From: Spartobacteria bacterium
GTDB lineage: Bacteria > Verrucomicrobiota > Verrucomicrobiia > Chthoniobacterales > UBA10450
Reading direction: 5' to 3'
Assembly: GCA_003167365.1 (NCBI GenBank)
Contig: PMTM01000005.1
Span: 1-33,273, forward strand
DNA length: 33,273 nucleotides
Below are positions 17,371 through 25,337 of the stretch, one piece after another. Position 1 is the first letter of the stretch. Each line of letters starts with the position of its first letter. The notes below the pieces were generated by a model. The model did not search any database and was not told the DNA's origin. It saw only the letters and a list, made by a program, of their open reading frames with translations. The position numbers and the translations under genes were made by a program.

Positions 17371-19563
17371 CTATCCTCGATCTTGCAATAAACGCCAGAT
17401 GGTGGCTTCAAGCTTCTGAAGATTGATCGGCTTAGTTAAGTGCGCATTGAACCCGGCGTTTTGGGCGCGCTCGACATCTTGCTGCATGCCGAAACCAGTG
17501 AGCGCGATGGCCGGCGTTTTGTCCGTTTCCCGCACTTTCTCGATGAAATCGATCCCAGTGCCATCGGGTAATCCCAGATCGCAAAGAAGAAGATCGAAAT
17601 CTCCGCGCGCCGTCGCTTCCAAACCCAGCGCGACGTTTGGAACGCTCTCGATGGTGTAGCCGCGATTTTCCAACAGACGGACCAATGCGCGCGCGGTATC
17701 GGAATGATCCTCAATCAGGAGAAGCCTGACCTTACTGCGCGAGGTGACGGGCACGCGATTGGTTTCGCTCGATGGCGCTTTTTCGCGAGTGGTCGGAAAA
17801 CTCAGGGTAAAAGTCGAGCCGCGGCCCAGGCCTTCGCTTTTTGCATGCAATTCTCCCTCGAGCAACTCCACCAACGCATTCGAGATAGCCATGCCCAACC
17901 CGAGGCCGCCGTAGTGCCGATTGCGCGTTGGATCCGCTTGCTCAAATGGTACAAACAACTTGGAAATTGTCTCGGCCGTCATGCCGATGCCGTTATCGGT
18001 CACCGAGATATCGATATTGCCATTCGCGCCGTTGGACGTGGTAACAACGATTTCGCCGCGGGCGTCCGTAAACTTAACCGCGTTGCGAATGATGTTCCAA
18101 AGGACTTGCTGCAAACGGCTGGCATCGGTGTGGACATGGTGCTGCGCGGCCTTGAGTTGGAGGGAAAGGTTCAGTTGTTTGTTTTGAACTTCGCTTTGGG
18201 AAAGGTCGACCAGAAATTCGATGAGGGCATGCACGTCCGTGTTCTCCGGTGAGAAGGAAAGCATTCCGCGTGCGATACGGGTAAGATCGAGCAAATCGTC
18301 AATGATGCGTGCTTCGAGCTCGATGCTGCGGCGTAACATTTGCAGATCCGGATGCAACGACGGTGGAACTTCTTCGCTGGCTTCCCAAAGATTAATCGTG
18401 GCCAGGACCGGAGTGAGCGGTGTGCGCAGCTCGTGCGAAAGCATGGCCAGGAATTGATCTTTCGCTTTGCTTGCCGTTTCCGCAGCTTCCTTCGCTTCGA
18501 GTAATTCGCGTTCGGCGCGTTTGTGCTCGGAAAAATCGCGAAAGACGAGCACGACACCCCGAACGTCGCCATTAACATCGCGAATGGGCGCGCCGCTGTC
18601 GTCGATTGGGACCTCGCTTCCGTCCTTGCGAATGAGCAGGGTATGATTGGCCAGGCCCACGATCACGCCGTGTTTCATCACTTTCTCCACCGGACTTTCC
18701 ACCGGCTGGCGGGTGTGCTCGTTGAGAATGCGGAAGACCTCGGTCGTCGGCCGGTTTTGCGCTTCCTCAAATTTCCAGCCGGTGACTTGTTCGGCGACCG
18801 GATTCATGAAAGTGATTTGCCCCTCTTTGTCGGAGACCATGACGCAGTCACCGATGCTGGTAAGCGTCACGTTGAGTAAATCCTTTTGCTGCTGCAGTTC
18901 GAAACCACGCCGGCTGGATTCCCGAAGCGCGACATCGCGTTGGTGAAAAATTTCTGTAATCCGCCGGTAGGCCCATCCGAAAATTGCAATGTTAAGGACG
19001 CCGCTAAAAAGAAAGACCAGGGTGCGGGTGCGGGTCGTCCGGTCGCTCATCTTTGCGTCGGCTCCGAGCGCGGAAAGCTGTCTTTCTTTAAGCCGCGCTA
19101 CTTCAGCGCGCAGGTTGTCCATCAATTCTTTTCCGGAGCCCGCTCGAATAATTGGAACGACTGCAGCAAATCCCCCACTTCGGCGCTTCTCAATGGTGGA
19201 ACGCAATTCCCCCATTTTCTGCTGAATCAACTGGCCGATTCTCCCTATTTCGTCTGGGTTAATGTCAATCCACGGGAACCCCTGTAACTTCTCCAGCTCA
19301 CCTGGCAGGCGTTCCGATGCCTCGTTAAACGGTCGTAGATAGCTCTCGTCGCCAGTAATGATGAATCCACGCTGGCCGGTCTCAGCATCTTTTACGATCG
19401 ACTCCAGTTGCTCGAGCCGGGTGATTCCGTCACGCCGGAGCTGCTCGCGAGCGTGCGCCTCCAAAACACGATTTCCAAAAGCATAGGTCAACAAAATCGA
19501 TACGATCACGACCAGCGCCGTGATCGCAAAAACCGTCGCAATGACCCGCAATCGAACAGCCAT
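17371..19563 (-). CDS. Hybrid histidine kinase, CHASE3-PAS-HisKA-HATPase-REC
   Basis: A 730-residue membrane sensor kinase. A first transmembrane helix (VFAITALVVIVSILLTYAFG) is followed by a CHASE3 periplasmic domain with the signature DAETGQRGFIITGDESYLRPF (about 57-77). A second helix (VFLFSGVLNIAIFGWAY) comes next. A PAS domain starts near 236 (LNVTLTSIGDCVMVSDKEG), and its PAC segment ends GVVLVFRDFSEHKRAE. HisKA has His377 in MLSHELRTPLTP. The ATPase domain has NIIRNAVKF, DNGIGM and GGLGLGMAIS. A C-terminal receiver has Asp662 in LCDLGLPDG. The layout indicates an internal His-to-Asp relay; the final output is not encoded nearby except the lone receiver downstream. The ligand is unknown. 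Confidence 0.94.
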   Translation of the reverse strand: MAVRLRVIATVFAITALVVIVSILLTYAFGNRVLEAHAREQLRRDGITRLEQLESIVKDAETGQRGFIITGDESYLRPFNEASERLPGELEKLQGFPWIDINPDEIGRIGQLIQQKMGELRSTIEKRRSGGFAAVVPIIRAGSGKELMDNLRAEVARLKERQLSALGADAKMSDRTTRTRTLVFLFSGVLNIAIFGWAYRRITEIFHQRDVALRESSRRGFELQQQKDLLNVTLTSIGDCVMVSDKEGQITFMNPVAEQVTGWKFEEAQNRPTTEVFRILNEHTRQPVESPVEKVMKHGVIVGLANHTLLIRKDGSEVPIDDSGAPIRDVNGDVRGVVLVFRDFSEHKRAERELLEAKEAAETASKAKDQFLAMLSHELRTPLTPVLATINLWEASEEVPPSLHPDLQMLRRSIELEARIIDDLLDLTRIARGMLSFSPENTDVHALIEFLVDLSQSEVQNKQLNLSLQLKAAQHHVHTDASRLQQVLWNIIRNAVKFTDARGEIVVTTSNGANGNIDISVTDNGIGMTAETISKLFVPFEQADPTRNRHYGGLGLGMAISNALVELLEGELHAKSEGLGRGSTFTLSFPTTREKAPSSETNRVPVTSRSKVRLLLIEDHSDTARALVRLLENRGYTIESVPNVALGLEATARGDFDLLLCDLGLPDGTGIDFIEKVRETDKTPAIALTGFGMQQDVERAQNAGFNAHLTKPINLQKLEATIWRLLQDRG

Positions 19564-19638
19564 TTCCTTAGATTGGAAAGATTCTGGCTAAGTTAGCAAT
19601 GAATATTGTTCAGTCAGCGCCAGTAAAGCCGCGCTGCC

Positions 19639-19989
19639 TCACGATCGGAACATGAAATAGACGGCGCCAATCATGCACAAGCCTGCCCATAGAAAATCCA
19701 GCTTAAGCGGCTGGTGCATATAGAAGAGGGCGAATGGGGCAAAGATCGCCAGCGTGATTACCTCTTGGAGAATCTTCAGCTGGCCCAAGCTGAATTGTGA
19801 ATAGCCGATCCTGTTCGCGGGAACCTGGAAGAGATACTCAAACAACGCGATCCCCCAGCTCAAGAGCGCTGCAATATACCACTTCTTATCATTAAGATTT
19901 CGCAAATGCGCATACCACGCAAAGGTCATAAACACATTGGAGATACCGAGAAGGGTGACGGTGCGAATTAGGACTGACATAAACACCAT
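19639..19989 (-). CDS. DUF486 (DMT-superfamily) small membrane protein
   Basis: A four-helix integral membrane protein, 116 residues from ATG 19989. Helices include RTVTLLGISNVFMTFAWYAH, AALLSWGIALFEYLFQVPAN, VITLAIFAPFALFYM and FLWAGLCMIGAVYFMF. The motif FMTFAWYAHL and QVPANRIGYSQFSLGQLKIL are typical of DUF486, a small relative of the drug/metabolite transporter superfamily. No substrate is established for the family. Longer in-frame starts exist (to 20016), but 19989 is preceded by an AGAGG-like ribosome site 5 bases away. It is the most downstream gene of the minus-strand block, 82 bp after the unrecognised 150-residue protein. Confidence 0.85.
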   Translation of the reverse strand: MVFMSVLIRTVTLLGISNVFMTFAWYAHLRNLNDKKWYIAALLSWGIALFEYLFQVPANRIGYSQFSLGQLKILQEVITLAIFAPFALFYMHQPLKLDFLWAGLCMIGAVYFMFRS

Positions 19990-20071
19990 GCTGCCTCTAC
20001 CGGCCCGTTCTATCAAACGTATGTTGCGCCATGCGGAGAATGCTGACCGGGCCAGGAGAAGACTCCGAAAC

Positions 20072-20524
20072 TCAACCGTCTTCGTTCAATCGCTCGGCCA
20101 GATAGGCGTCGAAATCGGGAGCGGTCGGCTTGCGCAAAATGTGTTTGATCCAGCCTTCGCGCTCGAAGTTTTGCAGATGTAAATCCCAAACGCAGACCGA
20201 CGAATCGGAACCCTTCGCCGGCGTCAATGACTGAGGTTCGTTCAGACGAGAGAGATAGACTCGATGGAACAGCTCGTTTTCATTGCCCCAGAAATCGACA
20301 AACACGAAACAAGCATTTCGTCCGTCGTGCGCGCCAATGAAGCCGACTTTGTAATTATTAGCCGTCTCGTTTGCCAAAATATCGGCGGCAACACGCCTCG
20401 CCGCTTCGAGCACTTCGGGCCGCGGTAATTCCCGTTGCCACGCGATCCCGTAGAGTTTCATGCGCCATCCGTGAATCGACAACAGCTCGATGAATCGGAA
20501 TGAGCGCGGTTCGTACAGTTGCAT
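20072..20524 (-). CDS. Unrecognised 150-residue cytoplasmic protein
   Basis: I do not recognise the family. The protein is soluble, without signal peptide or membrane helices. It has a mixed alpha/beta look: strand-rich segments around FRFIELLSIHGWRMKLYGIA and KVGFIGAHDGRNACFVFVDF, and a C-terminal helical part after SSVCVWDLHL. The start at 20524 is an ATG five bases after the stop of the PAP2-like gene. A longer frame reaching 20824 would run through that gene and has low-complexity Arg/Ala composition, so it was not used. The tight spacing makes it a probable last member of the fahA-PAP2 transcription unit. Compositionally it looks like a genuine gene. Confidence 0.72.
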   Translation of the reverse strand: MQLYEPRSFRFIELLSIHGWRMKLYGIAWQRELPRPEVLEAARRVAADILANETANNYKVGFIGAHDGRNACFVFVDFWGNENELFHRVYLSRLNEPQSLTPAKGSDSSVCVWDLHLQNFEREGWIKHILRKPTAPDFDAYLAERLNEDG

Positions 20525-20529
20525 TTGAT

Positions 20530-21153
20530 CTATGGCCACCAGGCGGTCACCACGCCGCCGGCCATACCGAGCAAAGTTCCGGTCAACATTTCTGGCACGT
20601 CGTGCCGTTGCAAATACAGTCGCGACCAAAATACCAGCAGAGCAAGCGCCAATGCGATCACACCGAAAGCTGGCTGAACGCGAAAGAGAATCACCGTGCA
20701 ATAAAACGCGAAAAGCGCGTGCAACGAAAGTTTGATGCGAAAATTCGCAATCGCCGCGACCACGAGCAAACCCAGAGTGACAAATGCCCCGCGCGCCATA
20801 AAGGCGGGCGCGCGCAAGAACCAAAGTATGGAAACACCCAAGGCCGAGATCGGAATCGCCATGGGATAGAAACGATTGCGCTCCTTTCGCACGGAAACGT
20901 CCGCATCGCTCCAGCGGCCCGAGCGGACACCGCGAAACAGCAGCAACGCCGTCGGAAAAATCACCGAGAGCAGCAGCGCTAGCAAAACGGTGACGCCAAC
21001 CCGGTTCGGCAGCCGCAATGCGATCACGACGCCGACCGATAACGTTACAAACACCAACGGATGACCAATCCAGGAAATGGCGCGGGCAAAACGCACGCTC
21101 GCGTTCAAAGGCGATTGTCGGTCCTGCGGCGAAACCAACCCTGCGTCGTTCAT
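20530..21153 (-). CDS. PAP2-related integral membrane protein
   Basis: A 207-residue protein with about five or six transmembrane helices. Its layout resembles lipid phosphatase/PAP2 proteins. Polar clusters sit where the three PAP2 motifs should be: RKERNRFYP (motif 1 region), NFRIKLSLHALFAFY (Ser-x-His, motif 2-like) and WSRLYLQRHDVPEMLTGTLLG (SRx-x-x-x-RHx3E, motif 3-like). The final Asp of the classical SRx5Hx3D motif is Glu here, and a canonical PSGH is absent. Activity on lipid phosphates is therefore uncertain. The start overlaps the fahA stop by four bases (ATGA), implying co-translation. An upstream extension to 21252 was rejected because it lies inside fahA and is Arg/Cys-rich. Confidence 0.8.
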   Translation of the reverse strand: MNDAGLVSPQDRQSPLNASVRFARAISWIGHPLVFVTLSVGVVIALRLPNRVGVTVLLALLLSVIFPTALLLFRGVRSGRWSDADVSVRKERNRFYPMAIPISALGVSILWFLRAPAFMARGAFVTLGLLVVAAIANFRIKLSLHALFAFYCTVILFRVQPAFGVIALALALLVFWSRLYLQRHDVPEMLTGTLLGMAGGVVTAWWP

Positions 21154-22409
21154 GCAGGAACTATGCGCCCACTCACCTCGCCGAACCCGACTCGATATCC
21201 TTCGCCTTCGCACCAACCGGTAATGGCAAGCGCATCGCCATCCTCCAGCCATTTGCGCATCTCGCCGTTGGGCAGTTTCAACGGATTCGCGCCGCGCCAG
21301 GTCAGTTCGAGCATGCAGCCGCGCGAATCCTCGGTCGGTCCGCTAATCGTGCCACTAGCCAAGAGATCGCCGGGCTGAAGATTGCAGCCGTTGACGGTGT
21401 GATGAGCGAGTTGTTGCGAAATGCTCCAGTAAAGATTTTGGAAATTCGTTCGCGTGATCACGTGTGGCTCGCTCAATTTTTCGGTTTGCAATTGCGCTTC
21501 GAGATGAATGTCGATGGTGAAATCATTCGCCATCCGCAAATATGGCAGCGGCTCGGGATCTTGTGGCGGAAGCGTTTTGCGAAAAGGCTCGAGCGCATCA
21601 AGTGTCACGACCCACGGCGAAATGCTCGTGCAAAAGTTTTTGGCCAGGAACGGACCGAGCGGCTGGTATTCCCACGCTTGAATATCGCGTGCGCTCCAAT
21701 CGTTCATCAGCACCATGCCAAAGATGTGATCGACCGCGCGACCAATCGGCACTGGCTGACCAAGCGCATTGCCCGGCCCAATGAGGAATGCCATTTCCAG
21801 TTCGTAATCGAAGCTTTTGCTCGGACCAAAGACCGGCTCGACCGCGTCCGGCGGTTTGGTTTGACCCTGCGGTCGCCGCACATCGGCGCCACTGACAACA
21901 ATCGAACTGGCTCGTCCGTGATAAGCGACCGGCAGCCATTTCCAATTTGGCATGAGCGCGTTCTCCGGGCCGCGCAGCATCGTGCCGACATTGTGCGCGT
22001 GGTGATACGACGAATAAAAATCCGTGTAATCGCCGATGCGCGCCGGCAGCTGCATCGCAACATCTTTTTGCGCGTGAAAGACGCGGGAGCGCAGCGCAGA
22101 GTCGTCGCGCAGAGCCGGTGTGTCCGCGGCCAGAAGATTTTGCAGGACCTCACGCGTCTTCCGCCAGGCGGGACGGCCGAGCGCGAGAAACGCGTTGAGA
22201 GAGTCTTCCGAGAAGACCTGCCGATCTTTAAACTCCGGCAAGCGAAAATGCCCCTTTTCCTCGAGGACAGAAAGATCGACAACGTAATCACCGATCGCGA
22301 CGCCAACCCGGGGAGCGCGAGAGACGATATCGCGCGGTTTGAAAACTCCGAATGGCAGATTCTGAATTGGAAAATGCGAATCGGGCGCGACGTCGATGAA
22401 GGATTTCAT
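21150..22409 (-). CDS. fahA: Fumarylacetoacetase
   Basis: Hydrolyses 4-fumarylacetoacetate to fumarate and acetoacetate, the last step of the homogentisate branch of tyrosine and phenylalanine breakdown. At 419 residues it matches mammalian FAH in length, with a constant +4 offset for key residues. Metal ligands are Asp130 (YTDFYSS), Glu203 and Glu205 (DYELEMAF) and Asp237 (MNDWSARD). Catalytic or substrate residues are His137, Arg241, Gln244, Tyr248, Lys257 and the Glu of MLELTW. The N-terminal FAH_N domain opens with FIDVAPDSHFPIQNLPFGVF. All checked residues are conserved, so it should be active. Homogentisate dioxygenase and 4-hydroxyphenylpyruvate dioxygenase genes are not in the window. 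A paired-hairpin repeat precedes it. Confidence 0.96.
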   Translation of the reverse strand: MKSFIDVAPDSHFPIQNLPFGVFKPRDIVSRAPRVGVAIGDYVVDLSVLEEKGHFRLPEFKDRQVFSEDSLNAFLALGRPAWRKTREVLQNLLAADTPALRDDSALRSRVFHAQKDVAMQLPARIGDYTDFYSSYHHAHNVGTMLRGPENALMPNWKWLPVAYHGRASSIVVSGADVRRPQGQTKPPDAVEPVFGPSKSFDYELEMAFLIGPGNALGQPVPIGRAVDHIFGMVLMNDWSARDIQAWEYQPLGPFLAKNFCTSISPWVVTLDALEPFRKTLPPQDPEPLPYLRMANDFTIDIHLEAQLQTEKLSEPHVITRTNFQNLYWSISQQLAHHTVNGCNLQPGDLLASGTISGPTEDSRGCMLELTWRGANPLKLPNGEMRKWLEDGDALAITGWCEGEGYRVGFGEVSGRIVPA

Positions 22410-22421
22410 TTGAATTTAAAT

Positions 22422-22487
22422 AGGTAGGGACGTTTCTCCGAAACGTCCGTCGAATTCGTCGGACGGCTCGGAGAGCCATCCCTACCT
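22422..22487. repeat. REPIN-like inverted pair of hairpins
   Basis: Two 33-bp halves in inverted orientation match at 27 of 33 positions. Outer arms AGGTAGGGA/TCCCTACCT close the element. Each half folds alone: GGACGTTTC-TCC-GAAACGTCC on the left (perfect 9-bp stem) and, read on the minus strand, GGATGGCTC-TCC-GAGCCGTCC on the right (one wobble). The spacer is around the palindrome CGAATTCG. It fills most of the gap between the 304-residue gene and fahA. Confidence 0.8.
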
Positions 22488-23401
22488 TACAAAAATCCGA
22501 GAGCGCGTAAATCTTCGCGCGGTTCGTCAAAGCTACAACTGCCAAATGAAGTCACTAATTTTCTTCGCTCCTGGATCCGCTTCGTGTCGATCTTCCATCC
22601 GTGCCAGGCGAAACCATCGTCATCAAACGAAAACGAGGTCGTATCCTCGTCATCCAGCATTGCGACTGTCTGTTTTTCATCCCATCGGTGTTCCGCGGCG
22701 AGCACTCCTGCGCCAAGCACATTGAGAAAGCCGTACATCTTCGCCTTCACTTCGTCGCGGAATTGCCGCACCGGATGATGCAAGCCAGCGGTAAACTTGA
22801 TCGGGATTTCGTGTTTCTCCGATTCAACCAGGGCGCGCGCGATTTGCTGCGAATGCGGGAACGCATCTGCCGTGACGCCGCCGGTTCGCAACTTGTAGCC
22901 AAACGTGCGCGCGAGCGTGTTGGCGTGATGCTCCGCCAGCGAAGCGATCGTTTGCGCCGCTTGGTCGGCCGGCGTTTCCCAGAATGCGTCCAGTTCGCCG
23001 ATGATCGATTGCGCCTCGGCCAGCGAATCGGCGTTGATCTCAGCTGGCAGCGGCATCTCAAGTTGGCTGATGAAAACGATATCGCCATGGCGAGTCGCAA
23101 ACGACCGGATCGTTTCCATCGTCATCTTCAAAGCCGATCTGAAATCGTTGGCATTTTCCGTTTTCGGTCCGAGCGCCGAAATGCGTAGCGGATATTGCCG
23201 ATCGAATTGAGAAACACCGGCAGATGCCGCATCGAATTTTGCGATCGGAAGAACAAATGCACTCAGCACCCAGGAATCTGGCGAACGCACATATTGAGCC
23301 TGGTTCTTCAGCGCGGGTCCGAGCGCGAGGCTGCACGGCGGAAACATTCCGGCGTAATCAATCGATCGCGCGAGCAGAGCGTGAAGAGAAGCGGCCGCCA
23401 T
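22487..23401 (-). CDS. Conserved protein of unknown function between two FAH-family genes
   Basis: A 304-residue soluble protein without signal peptide or membrane helix. I recall the sequence type as a conserved, unnamed family in Verrucomicrobiota, Planctomycetota and Acidobacteriota. Hallmarks are an N-terminal LARSIDYAGMFPPCSLALG, a central RTGGVTADAFP and IPIKFTAGLHHPVR, then KMYGFLNVLGAGVLA, and a C-terminal FGSCSFDEPREDLRALGFL. Alternating strands and helices with Lys/His/Arg near strand ends (KFTAGLHH) suggest a TIM-barrel-like enzyme, but this is inference. The start is three bases after the stop of the FAH-superfamily gene, so the two are surely co-transcribed; fahA follows beyond a repeat. 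A role in aromatic acid catabolism is suggested by position only. Confidence 0.85.
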   Translation of the reverse strand: MAAASLHALLARSIDYAGMFPPCSLALGPALKNQAQYVRSPDSWVLSAFVLPIAKFDAASAGVSQFDRQYPLRISALGPKTENANDFRSALKMTMETIRSFATRHGDIVFISQLEMPLPAEINADSLAEAQSIIGELDAFWETPADQAAQTIASLAEHHANTLARTFGYKLRTGGVTADAFPHSQQIARALVESEKHEIPIKFTAGLHHPVRQFRDEVKAKMYGFLNVLGAGVLAAEHRWDEKQTVAMLDDEDTTSFSFDDDGFAWHGWKIDTKRIQERRKLVTSFGSCSFDEPREDLRALGFL

Positions 23402-23404
23402 GTG

Positions 23405-24382
23405 TTAACCTGGTCGCGCCACAACACGTGCGTGCAAGACTCCCAATCGCTCGATCTCGAGCTCGACGACATCTCCGGTTTTCAACCAGCCGCCCGTGTT
23501 TTCCGGACCGAGCTCGAGGATACAGCCGAAGCCAACCGTGCCACTACCGATCACGTCACCCGGAAAAAGATCAGCATCACGCGAAGCGTGCACGATCATT
23601 TTGGGAAACGTGTGATACAAGAACGAACTGTTGCCGCGCGATAGTTCGCGGCCGTTCACGCGCGCTTGCATCTGCAGCGAGAGAGTCTCGTTGTTGACCT
23701 TGTCCGCAAATTCATCGCGCGTGACCAGCACCGGCCCGAGGCCAGTGGCAAAATCCTTTCCTTTGGCCGGCCCGAGCCCGACCGGCATCTCCGCCCGCTG
23801 CAAATCGCGGGCGGTGAAATCGTTGATGATGGTGAAGCCGGCGACGCAATTCCAGGCCTGCGCCGGCGTGACATTGCGGCACCGTTTCCCGATGACAACT
23901 CCAAGCTCGAGCTCGTAATCAAGTTCCGTCGAACCGGCCGGCGCAAATACCGCATCGTCATCGCCAATGAAGCAATTTGGATTCGAGAAGTAGAAAACCG
24001 GTATTTCGTACCAGGCTGGATTCATATCTTCGCCGCGTCGCGCGCGGGCTGTTCTCACGTGCTGCTCAAATGCGTAGAAATCGCGAAAAGTCGAGGGCCG
24101 CAGGATTGGCGGAAAAAACCTGCGCACCCGCATCGTTTTCCCGCCGTCCTTTTGAAAAACGCGGCCGTGCTCCGGCCAGTCGCTTATTTTTCGCGTCAGC
24201 TCGGAGAATCTTGGCATCAGCGTGGGAAGAAACTGTTCCAGTGGAGCGCCCGGATTTTCCGGCAGTTCTCGCGCGCCAAAAAACTTGAGGAACGGATGAA
24301 GCGCGACCCAGTTCTGCGCATCAACGGAAACCGCAGCGACCGGTTTGTTTCCATTTTCGGGGAGAATGGTTGCGAGGCGCAT
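23405..24382 (-). CDS. FAH-superfamily hydrolase or isomerase
   Basis: A 325-residue protein of the fumarylacetoacetate hydrolase superfamily, clearly distinct from the full-length FahA downstream. The N-terminal part (RLATILPENGNKPVAAVSVD) is a short cap; the core begins at TFRDFYAFEQHVRTAR. Metal-site motifs are TELDYELELGVVIGK (two Glu) and TIINDFTARDLQRAEMP (Asp), followed by GPAKGKDFATGLGPVLVT. Members act on acylpyruvates, 2-hydroxyhepta-2,4-diene-1,7-dioate and related diketo acids, so the substrate cannot be fixed. ATG 24382 was preferred over an in-frame TTG at 24406 that would overlap the upstream gene. It sits 10 bp after the epimerase-like gene and 3 bp before the unknown 304-residue gene. 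Confidence 0.93.
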   Translation of the reverse strand: MRLATILPENGNKPVAAVSVDAQNWVALHPFLKFFGARELPENPGAPLEQFLPTLMPRFSELTRKISDWPEHGRVFQKDGGKTMRVRRFFPPILRPSTFRDFYAFEQHVRTARARRGEDMNPAWYEIPVFYFSNPNCFIGDDDAVFAPAGSTELDYELELGVVIGKRCRNVTPAQAWNCVAGFTIINDFTARDLQRAEMPVGLGPAKGKDFATGLGPVLVTRDEFADKVNNETLSLQMQARVNGRELSRGNSSFLYHTFPKMIVHASRDADLFPGDVIGSGTVGFGCILELGPENTGGWLKTGDVVELEIERLGVLHARVVARPG

Positions 24383-24392
24383 AATGAATTGC

Positions 24393-25331
24393 CTAATCGG
24401 AACCAAACTGCGGCGTCACCACAAACGAAGCGCCCAATTGCTTGCCTGGCGGAATCTTCTGAATGCCTTCCTTATCTTCGAACGCGCGCTGTTCGTGGTG
24501 ATCGGTCAGTCCCCAGCATGGCTCGATACAGAGAAAGGGTCCGCCATCCGACCACAACGTGAGGTAAGGCACGCCGGCTAGATCGACCGTCACCGAACGG
24601 CGGCGCGGTGGATCGACATAAACCAGTTCGCGATCGGGCACATCGATCAGCTCGAGGATGTACGAGCCGGGCAATTTCTCTTTGGCGAAGGGCATTTCGC
24701 CGCCGCCGAAATTTATGTCCTCGGTTTCTCCGGAGAGATAATTATCCGGCGAAAAATATCTTCGATATTTTCCGGCAGGCATTTGGAGATGAAAAGATTC
24801 GAATGAAGTCGCGGCGAAACCGGGGTGCAATCCAAAACCGACGTGTGCGGTCAGATTTGACTCGTCGTTCTTGAAATCGAAGGCAACTCTGACTGAGTTG
24901 CCTTCGATCGTATAGGTCAGATCGAGACTGACTTTGAGCGGATATTCGATTGTGGAAAAATCCTCCGGTGCGATTCGATACGTCAGAGCGCCATTATCGA
25001 TCTTATTTTTGACAAGCTGCCACGTCTTCGTTCGCAGAAAGCTGTGCGTGCCGCCCTTGATTTCCTGGCCGCGATACAAGCTGCGTCCGTCTTTAAGGCG
25101 ATGGAGAAAGTAACCCATCACGGTGGCGTGATTCGCCCAACCTTGTGATGGTTTGGTAATGTCATTGTCCCGGTAAAGAAAACCGATCCATTCGCCAGAT
25201 TCGTCCCGCCGCGCCAAACTGATCGGTTCCGCGCCGAACCGCGAGACGATAATGCGCAGTCCGGTTTCTTCGTCAGTTAGAATATCGAGCAATCGATCGT
25301 CCCGTTGCTCTTCGCGATGCGAAAACTTCAT
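24393..25331 (-). CDS. Aldose 1-epimerase/galactose mutarotase-like protein
   Basis: A 312-residue beta-sandwich protein of the aldose epimerase superfamily, which interconverts alpha and beta anomers of sugars. Supporting segments are an N-terminal RIIVSRFGAEPISLARR strand pair, WANHATVMGYFLHRLKDGRS (the usual N-R-hairpin region), LTAHVGFGLHPGFAA with the conserved His-Pro, and LTLWSDGGPFLCIEPCWGL with a conserved Glu near the end. It resembles the more divergent YeaD/LacX-type proteins rather than GalM. It begins 6 bp after the glutamate dehydrogenase stop and ends 10 bp before the FAH-superfamily gene, so it sits in the middle of an amino-acid catabolic operon. The reason is unclear; the true substrate may not be galactose. 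Confidence 0.88.
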   Translation of the reverse strand: MKFSHREEQRDDRLLDILTDEETGLRIIVSRFGAEPISLARRDESGEWIGFLYRDNDITKPSQGWANHATVMGYFLHRLKDGRSLYRGQEIKGGTHSFLRTKTWQLVKNKIDNGALTYRIAPEDFSTIEYPLKVSLDLTYTIEGNSVRVAFDFKNDESNLTAHVGFGLHPGFAATSFESFHLQMPAGKYRRYFSPDNYLSGETEDINFGGGEMPFAKEKLPGSYILELIDVPDRELVYVDPPRRRSVTVDLAGVPYLTLWSDGGPFLCIEPCWGLTDHHEQRAFEDKEGIQKIPPGKQLGASFVVTPQFGSD

Positions 25332-25337
25332 CGCGAC

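Noticed and set aside
20525-20824. N-terminal extension of the 150-residue protein
   Set aside because: It runs inside the PAP2-like gene in a different frame and has shadow-like composition.
21018-22427. A 469-codon open frame on the plus strand over fahA
   Set aside because: It is antisense to an unmistakable fumarylacetoacetase with all catalytic residues, and its own translation is Arg/His-rich with no recognisable domain.
23666-24562. A 298-codon plus-strand frame over the FAH-superfamily gene
   Set aside because: Antisense to a well-supported gene; no family features.
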